NCBI RefSeq assembly: GCF_036067295.1
Contig: NZ_CP107954.1
Span: 1,240,001 to 1,304,000 of the forward strand
Direction: 5' to 3'
Source of the DNA: Kribbella sp. NBC_00382
GTDB lineage: Bacteria > Actinomycetota > Actinomycetes > Propionibacteriales > Kribbellaceae
Length of the DNA stretch: 64,000 nucleotides
Part shown: piece after piece, positions 1 through 8,038 of the stretch
How the letters are laid out: every line of letters starts with the position of its first letter
Numbering within the stretch: the first letter of the stretch is position 1
Position numbers and translations under genes: made by a program
Notes under the pieces: generated by a model
Told to the model about the DNA's origin: nothing
The model's input: the letters and a program-made list of their open reading frames with translations, nothing else
Database searches by the model: none

Positions 1-404
1 ATCTCGATGCCGACCGCGGTCTTGTCCCGGGCGATGGTGTCGCCGGCCTTGATCGCGCGGCCTTCGGGGCCGGGCGGTGGTACCAGGGCCACGTACTTCT
101 CGCCGAACAGCGTCTTGGGCAGGATCCGCGCGCTGACCTGGCTGGAGATCTCCTTGACCGCGTCCGGCTTCAACGACAGGTTCACGGTGGCGAAGTCGCC
201 GTCGGTGGAGACGCTCCGGACCTCGCCGACGATGATGCCGCGCAGCTTCACGTCCGCGTGCCGGTTGAGCTGCAGGCCGATGTGGCTGGTCTGCAGCTTC
301 ACGTCGACGGTGGCGGTGAAGACCTTCGCGTAGAAGGCGTAGGTGAGCCAGAGCAGGAAGCAGAGCATCCCGATGAAGGCGGTCCCGAGCACTCGTCTGG
401 TCAT
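1..404 (-). CDS. Mce family protein, N-terminal part (cut by window edge)
   Basis: Substrate-binding Mce/MlaD protein of an ABC-type lipid importer, anchored in the membrane and reaching outward. The visible 134 residues start MTRRVLGTAFIGMLCFLLWL, an N-terminal membrane anchor, followed by the MlaD-like beta domain (TATVDVKLQTSHIGLQLNRH, then VKLRGIIVGEV). The C-terminal helical region lies beyond position 1. The start lies 2 nt after the stop of the upstream YrbE gene, so it belongs to the same operon. It is probably the first of several mce genes because it directly follows the second permease gene. Confidence 0.9.
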   Translation of the reverse strand, partial: MTRRVLGTAFIGMLCFLLWLTYAFYAKVFTATVDVKLQTSHIGLQLNRHADVKLRGIIVGEVRSVSTDGDFATVNLSLKPDAVKEISSQVSARILPKTLFGEKYVALVPPPGPEGRAIKAGDTIARDKTAVGIE

Positions 405-406
405 GG

Positions 407-1237
407 TCAGCCCGCCAGCCTGACTGTGGTCGTGGTGCCCCAGATCGCCATCGACAGCAGCAGGTCGACGACGTTGATGACGACGATCGAGGTCCGGACC
501 GCGCGGCCGACCGCGACGCCGACGCCGGCCGGGCCGCCGGTCGCGTGGTACCCGTGGTAGCAGTGCACCAGGATCACCAGGACCGAGAAGACGAGCACCT
601 TGCCGAAGGACCAGAGCACGTCGCCGGGCGGTAAGAACAGATGGAAGTAATGGTCGTACGTCCCAGTGCTCTGGCCGTAGAACGTCGTCACGGTCAGCCG
701 GGTGGCGAAGTACGAGGACAGCAACCCGACGACGTACAAGGGCACGACCGCGATCAGGCCGGCGATGATCCGGGTGGTGACCAAGTACGGCAGCGACGGG
801 ACCGCCATCACCTCGAGGGCGTCGATCTCCTCGCTGATCCGCATCGCGCCGAGCTGGGCGGTGAATCCGCAGCCGACCGTCGCGGCGAGCGCGATGCCGG
901 CGATCAGCGGGCCGATCTCGCGGGTGTTGATGTACGCGCTGACGAAGCCGGCGAAGGCCGAGGTGCCGATCTGGTTCAGCGCCGAGTAGCCCTGCAGGCC
1001 GACCTCGGTGCCGGTGAAGAAGGCCAGGAAGGTGATCACGCCGACGGTGCCGCCGATCACGGCGAGCGCGCCGGTACCGAGCGTCACCTCGGCCAGCAGC
1101 CGGAGGATCTCGCGGCGGTACCGGGTGACCGACTTGCCGGACCAGGCCAGCGCCTTGATGTAGAAGGCGAGCTGCTCACCGAGCCGGTCGAGCGAGTGCA
1201 GCGGCTTCTTGACCAGGGTGTCGACGAGGAGGGACAT
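407..1237 (-). CDS. YrbE/MlaE-type permease, second subunit (YrbEB-like)
   Basis: Integral membrane permease of the Mce lipid importer, 276 aa, the usual length for the family. It carries the conserved MlaE core: GTEVGLQGYSALNQIGTSAF followed by a cytoplasmic stretch with GCGFTAQLGAMRISEEIDAL, the EQ-loop-like segment thought to contact the ATPase. About five to six membrane helices are visible. It pairs with the permease just upstream (2 nt gap) to form the transmembrane part. The family assignment is firm; the transported lipid cannot be read from the sequence. Confidence 0.93.
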   Translation of the reverse strand: MSLLVDTLVKKPLHSLDRLGEQLAFYIKALAWSGKSVTRYRREILRLLAEVTLGTGALAVIGGTVGVITFLAFFTGTEVGLQGYSALNQIGTSAFAGFVSAYINTREIGPLIAGIALAATVGCGFTAQLGAMRISEEIDALEVMAVPSLPYLVTTRIIAGLIAVVPLYVVGLLSSYFATRLTVTTFYGQSTGTYDHYFHLFLPPGDVLWSFGKVLVFSVLVILVHCYHGYHATGGPAGVGVAVGRAVRTSIVVINVVDLLLSMAIWGTTTTVRLAG

Positions 1238-1239
1238 CG

Positions 1240-2013
1240 TCAGGCCCCCTTCGGCGGTACGAGCTGGAAGTAGATCGCCGTCATCGAGAAGTTCGCGACG
1301 AACAGCAGCATGAAGGTGATCACGACGGACTGGTTCACCGCGTCGCCGACGCCCTTCGGGCCACCGCCCGCGTTCACGCCCTTGTACGAGGCGACGACCG
1401 CGGCGATGAAGCCGAACACCAGCGCCTTCGCCTGGCCCTGCCAGAGGTCTGGCAGGTGGGCGAGCGCCGTGAACGAGGCTATGTAGCTACCCGGTGTGCC
1501 GTCCTGGAGGACCACGTTGAAGACGTAGCCGCCCATCACGCCGACGACGCTGACGAAGCCGTTGAGGAAGAACGCGACCAGCATCGTGGCCAGCACCCGC
1601 GGCACGACCAGTCGCTGGATCGGGTCGATGCCGAGCACCATCATCGCGTCGAGCTCTTCGCGGATCTTGCGCGCGCCCAGGTCGGCGCAGATCGCCGAGC
1701 CGCCCGCGCCCGCGATCAGCAGCGCGGTCGCGATCGGCGACGCTTCACGGACCACGGCCAGTACGGCGGCCGAGCCGGTGAAGGCCTGCGCGCCGAACTG
1801 CTTGATCAGCCCGCCGACCTGCAGCGCGATCACCGCGCCGAACGGGATCGCGACCAGCGCGGTCGGAATGATCGTCACGCTCGCCACGAACCACGCCTGC
1901 TGCAGGAACTCGCGCAGCTGGAACGGCCGCCGGACCGAGGCCCTGGCGGTGTCGAGCGCGAAAGCAAAGAGCGATCCTGCATGCTTCAGCGGGGCGGTGG
2001 CGGACACGGTCAC
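1240..2013 (-). CDS. YrbE/MlaE-type permease, first subunit (YrbEA-like)
   Basis: First permease subunit of the Mce importer, 257 aa. Conserved MlaE features include IPFGAVIALQVGGLIKQFGA, then AGAGGSAICADLGARKIREE and LDAMMVLGIDPIQRLVVPR, the cytoplasmic coupling segment. Its start overlaps the ATPase stop by 4 nt (2010-2013), so the two are translationally coupled. Two YrbE genes followed by mce genes is the standard actinobacterial layout. Confidence 0.93.
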   Translation of the reverse strand: MTVSATAPLKHAGSLFAFALDTARASVRRPFQLREFLQQAWFVASVTIIPTALVAIPFGAVIALQVGGLIKQFGAQAFTGSAAVLAVVREASPIATALLIAGAGGSAICADLGARKIREELDAMMVLGIDPIQRLVVPRVLATMLVAFFLNGFVSVVGVMGGYVFNVVLQDGTPGSYIASFTALAHLPDLWQGQAKALVFGFIAAVVASYKGVNAGGGPKGVGDAVNQSVVITFMLLFVANFSMTAIYFQLVPPKGA

Positions 2014-2957
2014 GAGGTCGTCACCACGTCACTCGCAAACGACCCCGGTGGGGGCGTCACGCCGTTGTCTTCGCACCATTGGCCCGGCGGGCGCTGGGTC
2101 GGACGCAGTACGCCGGAACTGGGCAGCTGCTGGATCGGGATCGGGGGCAGCGGTGGCAGCTCCTGGTCGGCCTCGGCGGCGAGCTCGTCGGCGTCCTTCT
2201 CCTCCGACATACCGATCGGGCCGATCCGCTGGGCGTTCAGGAACTGGCGGACCACCGGCTCCTCGCTCGACAGCAGCATCTCGCGCGGGCCGAACATCGC
2301 CAGGTGGCGGTGGTACAGCAGGCCGATGTTGTCCGGCACCGTGCGCGCTGTGTTGATGTCGTGGGTGACGATCAGGCAGGTCGCCTGGGTCATCTCGTTC
2401 AGGTCGATGATCAGCTGGTTCAGGAACGCGGTGCGGACCGGGTCGAGGCCGGAGTCGGGCTCGTCGAACAACAGGATCTCGGGCTCGAGCACGAGCGCGC
2501 GGGCGAGGCCGGCGCGCTTGCGCATCCCGCCGGAGATCTCGCCGGGGAGCTTGCGCTCCGCGCCGACGAGGCCGACCATCTCCATCTTCTCCATCACGAT
2601 GGAGCGGACCTCGGACTCGGACTTCTTGGTGTGCTCGCGGAGCGGGAAGGCGACGTTGTCGTACAGGTTCATCGAGCCGAACATCGCGCCGTCCTGGAAC
2701 AGCACACCGAACAGCTTGCGGACCTCGTAGAGCGCGCGCTCGGAGCAGGTCGCGATGTCGACGCCCTCGATGTGCACGTGACCCTTGTCCGGTTTGAGCA
2801 GACCGATCAGCGTCTTCAGGAATACGGACTTCCCGGTACCGGAAGGGCCGAGCATGACGCAGATCTCACCGGCGGGCAGCGTCAGGGACACGTCGCCCCA
2901 GATCAGCTGACTTCCGAAGGACTTGGAGAGTCCCTCGACACGGACCTCTACGCCCAC
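2010..2957 (-). CDS. Mce/Mla ABC transporter ATP-binding protein (MceG/Mkl type)
   Basis: ATPase that energises the Mce lipid importer, 315 aa. Walker A is GPSGTGKS (about residues 38-45), the signature is ISGGMRKRAGLARAL and Walker B is LLFDEPDSGLD. The C-terminal tail of about 75 residues after the ABC core is rich in acidic residues and prolines, as in MceG/Mkl proteins. Here the ATPase is the first gene of the mce operon, whereas in mycobacteria the shared MceG is encoded away from the mce loci, so this ATPase may be dedicated to this transporter. Confidence 0.92.
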   Translation of the reverse strand: MGVEVRVEGLSKSFGSQLIWGDVSLTLPAGEICVMLGPSGTGKSVFLKTLIGLLKPDKGHVHIEGVDIATCSERALYEVRKLFGVLFQDGAMFGSMNLYDNVAFPLREHTKKSESEVRSIVMEKMEMVGLVGAERKLPGEISGGMRKRAGLARALVLEPEILLFDEPDSGLDPVRTAFLNQLIIDLNEMTQATCLIVTHDINTARTVPDNIGLLYHRHLAMFGPREMLLSSEEPVVRQFLNAQRIGPIGMSEEKDADELAAEADQELPPLPPIPIQQLPSSGVLRPTQRPPGQWCEDNGVTPPPGSFASDVVTTS

Positions 2958-3144
2958 CGGTCCTCCTCACGGGTTCGTCACGCAGCCCCGACCGACGTGC
3001 TTTCGCCGGTTCAACGAGGGCGCGGTTGCTTAGGTTACGCACGAGTACGGTTTTACGTAACCCCTGTCTGTCAAGTGATCACGACCGAAGAGTCACGTCT
3101 CGGTCACGCACCGGAACCTTGGAGATCCTAGACCTCGTCCGGAC
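2958..3144 (-). promoter_or_regulatory. Promoter region of the mce operon with inverted repeat
   Basis: On the minus strand a TTGACA hexamer (3074-3069) is a perfect -35 match, though no convincing -10 stands at the ideal distance. Downstream lies an inverted repeat with 7-bp arms, GGTTACG (3033-3039) and CGTAACC (3056-3062), the right-hand arm overlapping the palindrome TTACGTAA (3053-3060). The arrangement suits a repressor operator. Inference only; no regulator gene sits beside it. Confidence 0.4.
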
Positions 3145-3151
3145 ATGCCGA

Positions 3152-3175
3152 AGGGCGGCCCCGTAGGACCGCCCT
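3152..3175 (-). terminator. Terminator after rplJ-rplL
   Basis: Hairpin with 7-bp arms AGGGCGG/CCGCCCT, located about 40 nt after the rplL stop. No strong U-run follows, as is common for actinobacterial terminators. It also lies upstream of the mce promoter region and separates the two units. Confidence 0.6.
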
Positions 3176-3215
3176 CCAACTGGTATCACTTTGTTGTGCG
3201 GCTAGGCCGCACAGG

Positions 3216-3602
3216 TCACTTGAGGGTGACGGTGGCGCCGGCGCCCTCGAGGGCTTCCTTCGCCTTCTCGGCCGAAGCCTTGTCGACCTTCTCGAGGATG
3301 GCCTTCGGCGCGCTCTCGACGAGGTCCTTGGCCTCCTTCAGGCCGAGGCTCGTGAGGCCACGCACCTCCTTGATGACCTGGATCTTCTTGTCGCCGGCCG
3401 ACTCCAGGACGACGTCGAACTCGTCCTGCTCCGCGGCCTCTTCGGCCGGGGCGCCCGGGGCGCCCGCAGCGGCGGCGACGGCGACGGGAGCGGCGGCGGT
3501 CACGCCGAACTCCTCCTCGAAGGCCTTCACGAACTCAGAGAGCTCGAGCAGGGTGAGGTCCTTGAACTGACCGAGCAGCTCTTCGGTGCTGAGCTTCGCC
3601 AT
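3216..3602 (-). CDS. rplL: 50S ribosomal protein L7/L12
   Basis: Stalk protein of the large ribosomal subunit, 128 aa (typical length), which binds L10 as dimers and recruits translation GTPases. It has an N-terminal dimerisation region ([20 protein letters not shown]), an Ala/Gly-rich hinge (about residues 36-55) and the C-terminal domain ending [21 protein letters not shown] good ribosome binding site (GAAGGA) precedes ATG 3602. It follows rplJ by 68 nt in the usual operon. Confidence 0.98.
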   Translation of the reverse strand: MAKLSTEELLGQFKDLTLLELSEFVKAFEEEFGVTAAAPVAVAAAAGAPGAPAEEAAEQDEFDVVLESAGDKKIQVIKEVRGLTSLGLKEAKDLVESAPKAILEKVDKASAEKAKEALEGAGATVTLK

Positions 3603-3670
3603 TTTGGCGGTCCTTCCTTCAACGTGTTGCTAGGTGATCACTGAATGGGGTGTTGCGTGATTCGAACGAG

Positions 3671-4291
3671 TCAGCTGTCGGCTGACGCGGTCTCCTCGGT
3701 GCTCGCCTCGGCAGGTGCGTCGACTGCGTCCTGCACAGCCTCCGCAGCCGGAGCCTCGTCTGCCACGGGGGCAGCCTCGGCCGGCAGCTTGTCCTGCAGC
3801 GCCGCGAACAGGCGGGCAGCCTGCGCGAGCGGAGCAGCGAACAGCGACACCGCTTGCTGCGGGGCCGCCTTCATCGCACCTGCGAGCTTCGAGAGGAGAA
3901 CCTCACGCGACTCCAGGTCAGCGAGCTTGGTGATCTCGTCGGAGCCGAGTGCCTTGCCATCCAGCACACCGCCCTTGATGACGAGAAGGGGGTTTGCCTT
4001 GGCGAAGTCACGCAGCCCCTTGGCCGCGACCACCGGGTCGCCCTTGATAAAGGCGATGGCCGACGGACCCTCGAGCAGGGAGTCGAACGACTCCACACCC
4101 GCGTCCTTGGCCGCGATCTTGGTCAGCGTGTTCTTCACCACGGCGTAGTGCACGTCATCACCGAGCGTAGTGCGCAACTGCCGCAACTGCGCCACGGTGA
4201 GTCCGCGGTACTCGGTCAGTACGGCGGCGCCTGAGCTTCTGAAGTTCTCAGTCAGCTCCGCGACGTCGGCTGCCTTGTCCGGCCTCGCCAT
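3671..4291 (-). CDS. rplJ: 50S ribosomal protein L10
   Basis: Stalk base protein anchoring L7/L12 to 23S rRNA; in other bacteria also the translational repressor of its own operon. 206 aa, longer than the usual 165-180 because of an Ala/Glu/Asp-rich tail of about 35 residues. Core motifs are [18 protein letters not shown] and [26 protein letters not shown] stands before ATG 4291. The neighbour rplL and the structured leader upstream support the call. Confidence 0.98.
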   Translation of the reverse strand: MARPDKAADVAELTENFRSSGAAVLTEYRGLTVAQLRQLRTTLGDDVHYAVVKNTLTKIAAKDAGVESFDSLLEGPSAIAFIKGDPVVAAKGLRDFAKANPLLVIKGGVLDGKALGSDEITKLADLESREVLLSKLAGAMKAAPQQAVSLFAAPLAQAARLFAALQDKLPAEAAPVADEAPAAEAVQDAVDAPAEASTEETASADS

Positions 4292-4510
4292 GGGTCTCCT
4301 TCCGCCCTGCAGTTCAGCAGGGTTGGCTTCTCTTGCCGCGCAAGCCTTAAGGGACCCAGAAAATCGAAAACGCCCCTGCGCAGGCGCAAGGGCGTGAAGA
4401 AACTACTCTCACTTACTTGTCACCTGCGCGGGCCGCCCACGAAATTCATGGGACCTTCAGTTGCTCCGGGAGCAACGACCAGCGGTCTTCGGCAGCCTCA
4501 AGAGTAACCG
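4292..4510 (-). ncRNA. L10 operon leader RNA (probable)
   Basis: The 5' untranslated region of rplJ carries, on the minus strand, the segment GCCGAAGACCGCTGGTC (4493-4477), the pattern found in L10-binding leaders, directly followed by a perfect hairpin with arms GTTGCTCC/GGAGCAAC (4460-4476). In other bacteria the L10(L12)4 complex binds such a leader and represses the operon. The assignment rests on motif resemblance and position; the exact ends are approximate. Confidence 0.6.
4370..4395 (-). terminator. Hairpin plus U-tract between MFS gene and rplJ: attenuator or terminator
   Basis: GC-rich inverted repeat with arms ACGCCCTTGCG and CGCAGGGGCGT (one mismatch), followed on the minus strand by TTTTCGATTTT, the best intrinsic-terminator tail in the window. 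It lies between the L10-leader motif and rplJ, so it may be an attenuator of rplJ. It is also about 140 nt after the MFS gene stop and could end that transcript. Confidence 0.6.
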
Positions 4511-4534
4511 CCGGTGACACGACCACCAAATCGG

Positions 4535-5722
4535 TTACTCCGGCACCTTCGGCCGGGGCGGGATCCAGTACTTCATCGCGGTCGCCGCGGCCCAGCCGGT
4601 GAGTCCCATGAAGAGTACTGCGGGCCCGAGGGCCGCCACGGCTGTGACGGCGGCGATCATGAACGGGCCGGCGGCGCTGCCGGTGTCGGCGAAGAGACGG
4701 AACGCACCCAGGAACTGTGCCCGGCCGACCGCCGGCGAGGCATCAGCGCCCAGCGTCATGATCACGCCCGCGCCCAGTCCGTTGCCGACCCCCATCAGCA
4801 ACGCGACCGCGGTCAACGCCAGCGCCGAGTGCGTCAGCGGGAGCAACAGGTGCGCCAGACCGAGCACGAACATCGACGGCACTGCGACCCACTTGCGCCC
4901 GAACCGGTCCATCACCGAGCCGGCCGGATAGAAGAGCAACATGTCGACGGCTCCGGAGATACCGAAGATCAAGCTCGTCGTCTGCGGATCGAGTCCGATG
5001 TGCTCGGCCCAGAGCGGGATGACGACCTGTCGCGATGCGCGGACCGCGCCGACGAGGAGGGCCCCGACGCCGAGCGTACGGAGTACCGGGAGGTGCTCGC
5101 GGATGACCGCGGTGGTGGATTGCATGACGACTGGATTGGCGAGGCGCTTGCGGCGTACGGACTCGATGTCGGGGAGGCTCAGCAGGACCACGCAGGCGAG
5201 GGCGGCCGCCACCAGGTGGACCCAGTAGGCGCCGTCGGTGCCGAGGAACTTCATCGCGAAGGCGCCGAGGAACGGGCCGATGAAGGAGCCGATCCGTTGG
5301 ACGCCACCGAGGGTGGACAGCGCCCTGGCCCGGAGTTGTAGCGGGACGGCTTCACTGAGGTAGGCCTGTCTGGCCAGGCCCCAGACGGCTGCGGCGAGAC
5401 CGGTGGCGCCGATGGCGAGGGCGAGGCCCCAGACGTTCGGGACGACCAAGCATGCGACGAGGGCGGCCGAGACGAGAACGGTCGCCGCCAGCATTGCGCG
5501 GCGCTCACCGATCCGCGCGGTGAGCGCTCCGGCCGGGATGTCGCCGATCACCTGGCCGACACCGGCGGCCGCCACGACCAGGCTGGCGACGGCGATCGAG
5601 GCGCCGAGGCCGCGTGCGGAGAGGGCGACGACCGGGGCGATCGCGCCCGAGCCGATGCCGTACAGCAGCGCCGGTAGATAGATGGACGGAGCGATCTTCC
5701 AGAGGCTGACGGGGTCTGCCAT
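4535..5722 (-). CDS. MFS transporter
   Basis: Twelve-helix major facilitator protein, 395 aa, probably a drug or metabolite exporter. Two sets of six hydrophobic helices are visible, with the cytoplasmic loop motif AGALTARIGERRAM after helix 2 and a related VMDRFGRKWVAV in the second half. It ends in a short basic tail, WIPPRPKVPE. ATG 5722 overlaps the stop of the TetR gene, so the regulator and transporter are co-transcribed. The substrate is unknown. Confidence 0.88.
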   Translation of the reverse strand: MADPVSLWKIAPSIYLPALLYGIGSGAIAPVVALSARGLGASIAVASLVVAAAGVGQVIGDIPAGALTARIGERRAMLAATVLVSAALVACLVVPNVWGLALAIGATGLAAAVWGLARQAYLSEAVPLQLRARALSTLGGVQRIGSFIGPFLGAFAMKFLGTDGAYWVHLVAAALACVVLLSLPDIESVRRKRLANPVVMQSTTAVIREHLPVLRTLGVGALLVGAVRASRQVVIPLWAEHIGLDPQTTSLIFGISGAVDMLLFYPAGSVMDRFGRKWVAVPSMFVLGLAHLLLPLTHSALALTAVALLMGVGNGLGAGVIMTLGADASPAVGRAQFLGAFRLFADTGSAAGPFMIAAVTAVAALGPAVLFMGLTGWAAATAMKYWIPPRPKVPE

Positions 5723-6297
5723 CAGTGCGCGGCTGTCTCCAAGGCGAGGGTCCTGAACTCAGCCAAAATATCCCGCTCGACCTCGGCCAGGGACCGCGTC
5801 TCACCATCGGTGATCCACTGCCCGAAGGCGACGGCGAAGACGGTGACGCAGGTCTCGGCCGCGAGGGTCGCCGCTGGGTCCTTTATGCGGCGCTTGCGGA
5901 GTGCCTCGGTGATCGCGGTTGCCAGACCGGCGAGTTTCAGTAGCTCGCGCTCCTTCAGCGGCTGGTTGGCCTGGATCACCTGGTTGCGCTGCTTCGACCA
6001 GGTACGCCGTTCTTCGCCGAAGAACTCCGCTGTCGTGGTCAACGCCGTGGCGACCACGTCGAACGGCGGGCCTGGTGGCGCGGCCTCGATGGCGGCCACG
6101 AACGCCTTTTGCAGCTGGTCCTCGCCGTCGAACAGGACTTCCTTCTTGTCCGCGAAGTGCCGGAAGAAGGTGCGCTCGGTCAGGCCGACGCTCCTCGCGA
6201 TCTCGCCGACCGTCGTCTGCTCGAACCCCTGCGCGACGTACAGCTCCAGCGCGGCGACGCGCAGCCGATCCGTCGCGCCCGGCTCCCATCGCACCAT
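5722..6297 (-). CDS. TetR family transcriptional regulator
   Basis: 191-aa regulator: N-terminal helix-turn-helix (VGEIARSVGLTERTFFRHFA, about residues 28-47) followed by an all-helical ligand-binding domain. A longer frame begins at 6366, but that start lies upstream of the likely -10 hexamer TACAAT (6345-6340) and inside an operator, so I place the start at ATG 6297 (MVRWEPGATDRLRVAALELY). It overlaps the MFS gene and diverges from the SDR gene; two operator-like sites lie between. Confidence 0.88.
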   Translation of the reverse strand: MVRWEPGATDRLRVAALELYVAQGFEQTTVGEIARSVGLTERTFFRHFADKKEVLFDGEDQLQKAFVAAIEAAPPGPPFDVVATALTTTAEFFGEERRTWSKQRNQVIQANQPLKERELLKLAGLATAITEALRKRRIKDPAATLAAETCVTVFAVAFGQWITDGETRSLAEVERDILAEFRTLALETAAH

Positions 6298-6314
6298 GCC
6301 GGACAGTCTAGATG

Positions 6315-6366
6315 ATGACAGCGACTGACATCGCGAGCTATTGTAGTTGATGTCAGCCACTGACAT
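6315..6366. promoter_or_regulatory. Divergent promoters with two TetR-type operators
   Basis: Two near-identical dyads: ATGTCAG-CCA-CTGACAT (6350-6366, perfect) and ATGACAG-CGA-CTGACAT (6315-6331, one mismatch), with centres 35 bp apart. Between them lie a minus-strand -10 TACAAT (6345-6340) for the TetR-MFS operon and a plus-strand -10 TATTGT (6339-6344) with -35 ATGACA (6315-6320, spacer 18) for the SDR gene. Binding at both sites would shut both promoters. Self-control by the TetR protein is inferred. Confidence 0.7.
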
Positions 6367-6386
6367 AACTTTTCCGAGGAGAACTC

Positions 6387-7274
6387 ATGCGTGTATTCGT
6401 CACCGGGGCATCAGGCTGGATCGGCTCCGCGGCCGTCGACGAGCTGCTCGCCGACGGCCATCAGATCGTCGGCCTGGCTCGCTCGGATGCCTCCGCGGCC
6501 GCGTTGGCCGCCAAGGGCGTGGAGGTACTGCGCGGCGATCTCGACGACCTGGACGCGCTGCGCACCGGCGCGGCCGGCGCCGACGCGGTCATCAACCTCG
6601 CGAACAAGCACACCTTCGACGCCGCCGCGAACAACGCCGAGCGGCTGGCGGTACAGACCATCGGGGACGAGCTGGCCGGCTCTGACCGGGTGCTCATGAT
6701 TGCCTCAGGCATCAATCCCGTCGCCGGCCGCGCCTCGACCGAGGCCGACCCGTCACCGCTGCACGGTCCCGACGCGCCTCGCGGTGGCGCCGAGAACCTC
6801 GCACTCTCCTACCAGGACAAGGGTGTGCACCCGATCGTCGTCCGCTTCGCCCCGACCGTGCACGGCGCCGGCGACCACGGCCTGATCCGGATGCTCGTCA
6901 CCGGAGCCCGGACAGCCGGCTTCTCGGCGTACATCGCCGACGGCGCCAACCGCTGGCCCGCCATCCACCGCTCCGACGCCGCCCGGTTGATTGCCCTAGG
7001 CATCAACAAGGCTCCCGCCGGCACCATCCTCCACGCCACCACCGAAGAAGGCGTACCAACCCGAGCCATCGCCGAAGCAATAGCCCAGGGCCTCGACATC
7101 CCCGCCACCTCCGTCACCCCGGAGGACGCGGTCACCCACCTCGGCTGGCTGGGCGGCTTCTTCGCCATGGACCTACCAACGTCCAGCACAGCCACCCAGA
7201 CCCTCCTGGGCTGGACCCCCACCGGCCCAACCCTCCTCGAAGACCTGCAGACCTCCAGCTACTTCCAGAACTGA
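6387..7274 (+). CDS. NAD(P)-dependent epimerase/dehydratase-like SDR
   Basis: Extended or atypical short-chain dehydrogenase-like protein, 295 aa. The Rossmann nucleotide motif is VTGASGWIGSAAVDELLADG (GxxGxxG, residues 5-24), followed by an acidic strand end, RGDLDDLDAL. A canonical YxxxK catalytic pair is not obvious, as in NmrA-like or atypical members, so the reaction is unclear. GAGGAGA precedes ATG 6387. It is controlled from the divergent promoter with twin operators shared with the TetR gene, which suggests a joint response with the MFS pump. Confidence 0.82.
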   Translation: MRVFVTGASGWIGSAAVDELLADGHQIVGLARSDASAAALAAKGVEVLRGDLDDLDALRTGAAGADAVINLANKHTFDAAANNAERLAVQTIGDELAGSDRVLMIASGINPVAGRASTEADPSPLHGPDAPRGGAENLALSYQDKGVHPIVVRFAPTVHGAGDHGLIRMLVTGARTAGFSAYIADGANRWPAIHRSDAARLIALGINKAPAGTILHATTEEGVPTRAIAEAIAQGLDIPATSVTPEDAVTHLGWLGGFFAMDLPTSSTATQTLLGWTPTGPTLLEDLQTSSYFQN

Positions 7275-7284
7275 CAACAGCCAG

Positions 7285-7719
7285 TCAGGACGGGTGCGCG
7301 ACCGGAACGACAACGAGAAGTTCTTCAAGGCCTTTGAAGTCGTCGGGATTCGTCGTGAAAAGCGGTAACTCCTCGGCGACGGCAATGCTGGCGATCATCA
7401 GGTCGGCAATCCGGCGCCGCGGCGTCCGGCCGGCCGCGACGACGGCCGCGCAGATCCGCCCGTAGATCCGGGCAGCCTCGGCATCGAACGGGATCGGGTC
7501 GAACTCGCTTTCGGCCCGCTGGAGGATGTCCATCCGCCGGGCCCGCTCCGCGTGCTCGCTGTAGCCGGCAGCGCTCCGCACCTGATGAGGGCCTGCGGAG
7601 AGCTCGGCCAGGGTGATGGCAGAGATGGCCATCTCGTCGGGCAACTCCGCGGGATCTATCCACTTCCGCAGGATCACGATGTTCGTGTCGAGCAGCCCCT
7701 GCCGGTGATCAGCGGGCAT
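7285..7719 (-). CDS. vapC: PIN-domain toxin, VapC family
   Basis: Type II toxin, a predicted Mg-dependent RNase, 144 aa. PIN acidic residues are visible: Asp in LLDTNIVI near the N-terminus, Glu in ITLAELSAG, Asp in RRRIADLMIASIAV and Asp in TTNPDDFKG. The start codon region overlaps the antitoxin gene by 11 nt, the usual tight coupling. A start a few codons further in (before LLDTN) is possible. The RNA target is unknown. Confidence 0.9.
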   Translation of the reverse strand: MPADHRQGLLDTNIVILRKWIDPAELPDEMAISAITLAELSAGPHQVRSAAGYSEHAERARRMDILQRAESEFDPIPFDAEAARIYGRICAAVVAAGRTPRRRIADLMIASIAVAEELPLFTTNPDDFKGLEELLVVVPVAHPS

Positions 7720-7978
7720 ACGGGTCGTCCGCCTCCTGGTCGATGTCGACCTGCTGGTCGGCGCGGAAGTCTTCTAGCCGGATGTCCGGCGCCGAGTGCG
7801 ACATCGCGGCGAACTCGCCGCGCGGGACGAAGCGTCGCCGGCCACGCAGTGGGATCAGCTCGCCGATCCGATGACCGTCCCTGGTGACAGTGAAGGCCTG
7901 GCCCCCTTGCACGGCGTCCATGATCTCCTTCGACCGCGTCCGCAGGTCACGTTGGGTGATCTCGGTCTGTGCGCTCAT
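7709..7978 (-). CDS. vapB: Antitoxin, Phd/YefM-like VapB
   Basis: 89-aa antitoxin whose N-terminal part (QRDLRTRSKEIMDAVQGG, then FTVTRDGHRIGELIP) is the Phd/YefM DNA-binding fold, with an acidic flexible C-terminus (about residues 62-89) that would wrap the toxin. It precedes and overlaps vapC. A 31-bp perfect palindrome lies 23 nt upstream of its start, fitting autoregulation by the toxin-antitoxin complex. Confidence 0.9.
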   Translation of the reverse strand: MSAQTEITQRDLRTRSKEIMDAVQGGQAFTVTRDGHRIGELIPLRGRRRFVPRGEFAAMSHSAPDIRLEDFRADQQVDIDQEADDPYAR

Positions 7979-8000
7979 GAAGTCAGAATAGCCGGATATG

Positions 8001-8031
8001 GCACGTGGTGCTACCAGGTAGCACCACGTGC
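8001..8031. promoter_or_regulatory. Palindromic operator upstream of vapBC
   Basis: Perfect inverted repeat with 15-bp arms GCACGTGGTGCTACC and GGTAGCACCACGTGC around a single central base. With one central base and no U-tract it is poor as a terminator for the neighbouring ridA-like gene and good as a protein-binding site. Assigned to VapBC autoregulation by position. Confidence 0.7.
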
Positions 8032-8038
8032 TCGCCGG

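Noticed and set aside
6298..6366. Upstream start for the TetR gene at 6366
   Set aside because: It would place the coding start upstream of the likely -10 hexamer and within an operator; the 23 extra residues are not family-like.
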